A stretch of DNA of 12,442 nucleotides from the NCBI GenBank assembly GCA_902489925.1, contig CABUBX010000052.1, forward strand, positions 1 through 12,442. The letters are read 5' to 3'. This document shows, one piece after another, positions 12,373-12,442 of this stretch (its first letter is position 1; every line of letters begins with the position of its first letter). Origin of the DNA: an uncultured Lachnospiraceae bacterium. Its GTDB lineage: Bacteria; Bacillota; Clostridia; Lachnospirales; Lachnospiraceae. A program made the position numbers and the translations under genes. A model generated the notes under the pieces. That model worked only from the letters and a program-made list of their open reading frames with translations. It ran no database searches and had not been told where the DNA came from.

Positions 12373-12442
12373 TTATATTTTTGTACTTATTGTGACACCG
12401 TCACCAATGGGCAGTATCACTGTCTGTAAATCAGCTCTGTGG
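12373..12442 (-). CDS. trmR: C-terminal end of an O-methyltransferase, TrmR-like (partial)
   Basis: Only the last 22 codons are in the window, reading LQTVILPIGDGVTISTK before a TAA stop at 12373-12375. The ILP-x-GDG-x-x-x-S-x-K ending is typical of class I SAM-dependent O-methyltransferases of the YrrM/TrmR group, which methylate 5-hydroxyuridine-34 in tRNA. The position immediately before a TrhP-type gene matches B. subtilis yrrM-yrrN-yrrO. The gene stops 11 nt before the trhP start, so the two are co-transcribed. The assignment rests on the short tail plus context. Confidence 0.7.
   Translation of the reverse strand, partial: HRADLQTVILPIGDGVTISTKI

Noticed and set aside
11135..12373. U32 gene starting at the ATG at 12373
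   Set aside because: The GGAGG at 5-nt spacing before the ATG at 12361 marks the start; the upstream ATG merely overlaps the preceding stop codon.

Overview
The window looks like a chromosomal stretch from a spore-forming, Gram-positive Clostridia, most likely Lachnospiraceae. The grounds are a sigma-K gene, an aroK/yqeG/efp neighbourhood, strong GGAGG ribosome sites, sigma-A-type promoters, an NhaC-family antiporter and moderate-to-low GC. The family placement is inference from gene content, not from a search. All complete genes lie on the minus strand except aroE. No rRNA, tRNA, IS element, prophage or CRISPR array was seen.

Layout by region. (1) 97-3721, minus strand: threonine aldolase (ltaE), elongation factor P (efp, with its own promoter and terminator), and a tight aroD-aroK-yqeG unit joined by two 8-nt overlaps. 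(2) 3722-4773: a divergent promoter pair and aroE on the plus strand. This AroE is otherwise a good family member but appears to lack the short segment that carries the catalytic Asp. (3) 4787-6259: a bidirectional terminator, then a two-gene unit of a YcxB-like membrane protein and plsC. (4) 6271-7833: an NhaC-family antiporter with its own promoter. (5) 7834-8601: a long gene-free stretch holding a well-formed lysine riboswitch with promoter and terminator on the plus strand, although no plus-strand gene follows it. Downstream of it are a minus-strand promoter and a broken small ORF. (6) 8602-10142: sigK without a pro-sequence, and an alpha/beta hydrolase. (7) 10143-10473: a second gene-free stretch with inverted repeats and mutually exclusive hairpins. 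(8) 10474 to the right edge: the end of a trmR-like methyltransferase, a U32 protein of the TrhP type and an HAD phosphatase, apparently one operon.

How the genes fit together. AroD, AroK and AroE cover three shikimate-pathway steps toward chorismate and prephenate. Prephenate is the known donor for TrhP-type tRNA U34 hydroxylation, whose product TrmR methylates. EF-P and the wobble-modification pair both serve translation.

Most notable observations. The orphan lysine riboswitch has a terminator whose 5' arm is the 3' strand of aptamer helix P1, the geometry expected of a lysine-ON switch. Any read-through would run antisense into sigK. The riboswitch also diverges from an NhaC-family carrier, the superfamily that includes the predicted lysine transporter LysW. 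The second strong observation is the apparent active-site deletion in AroE.
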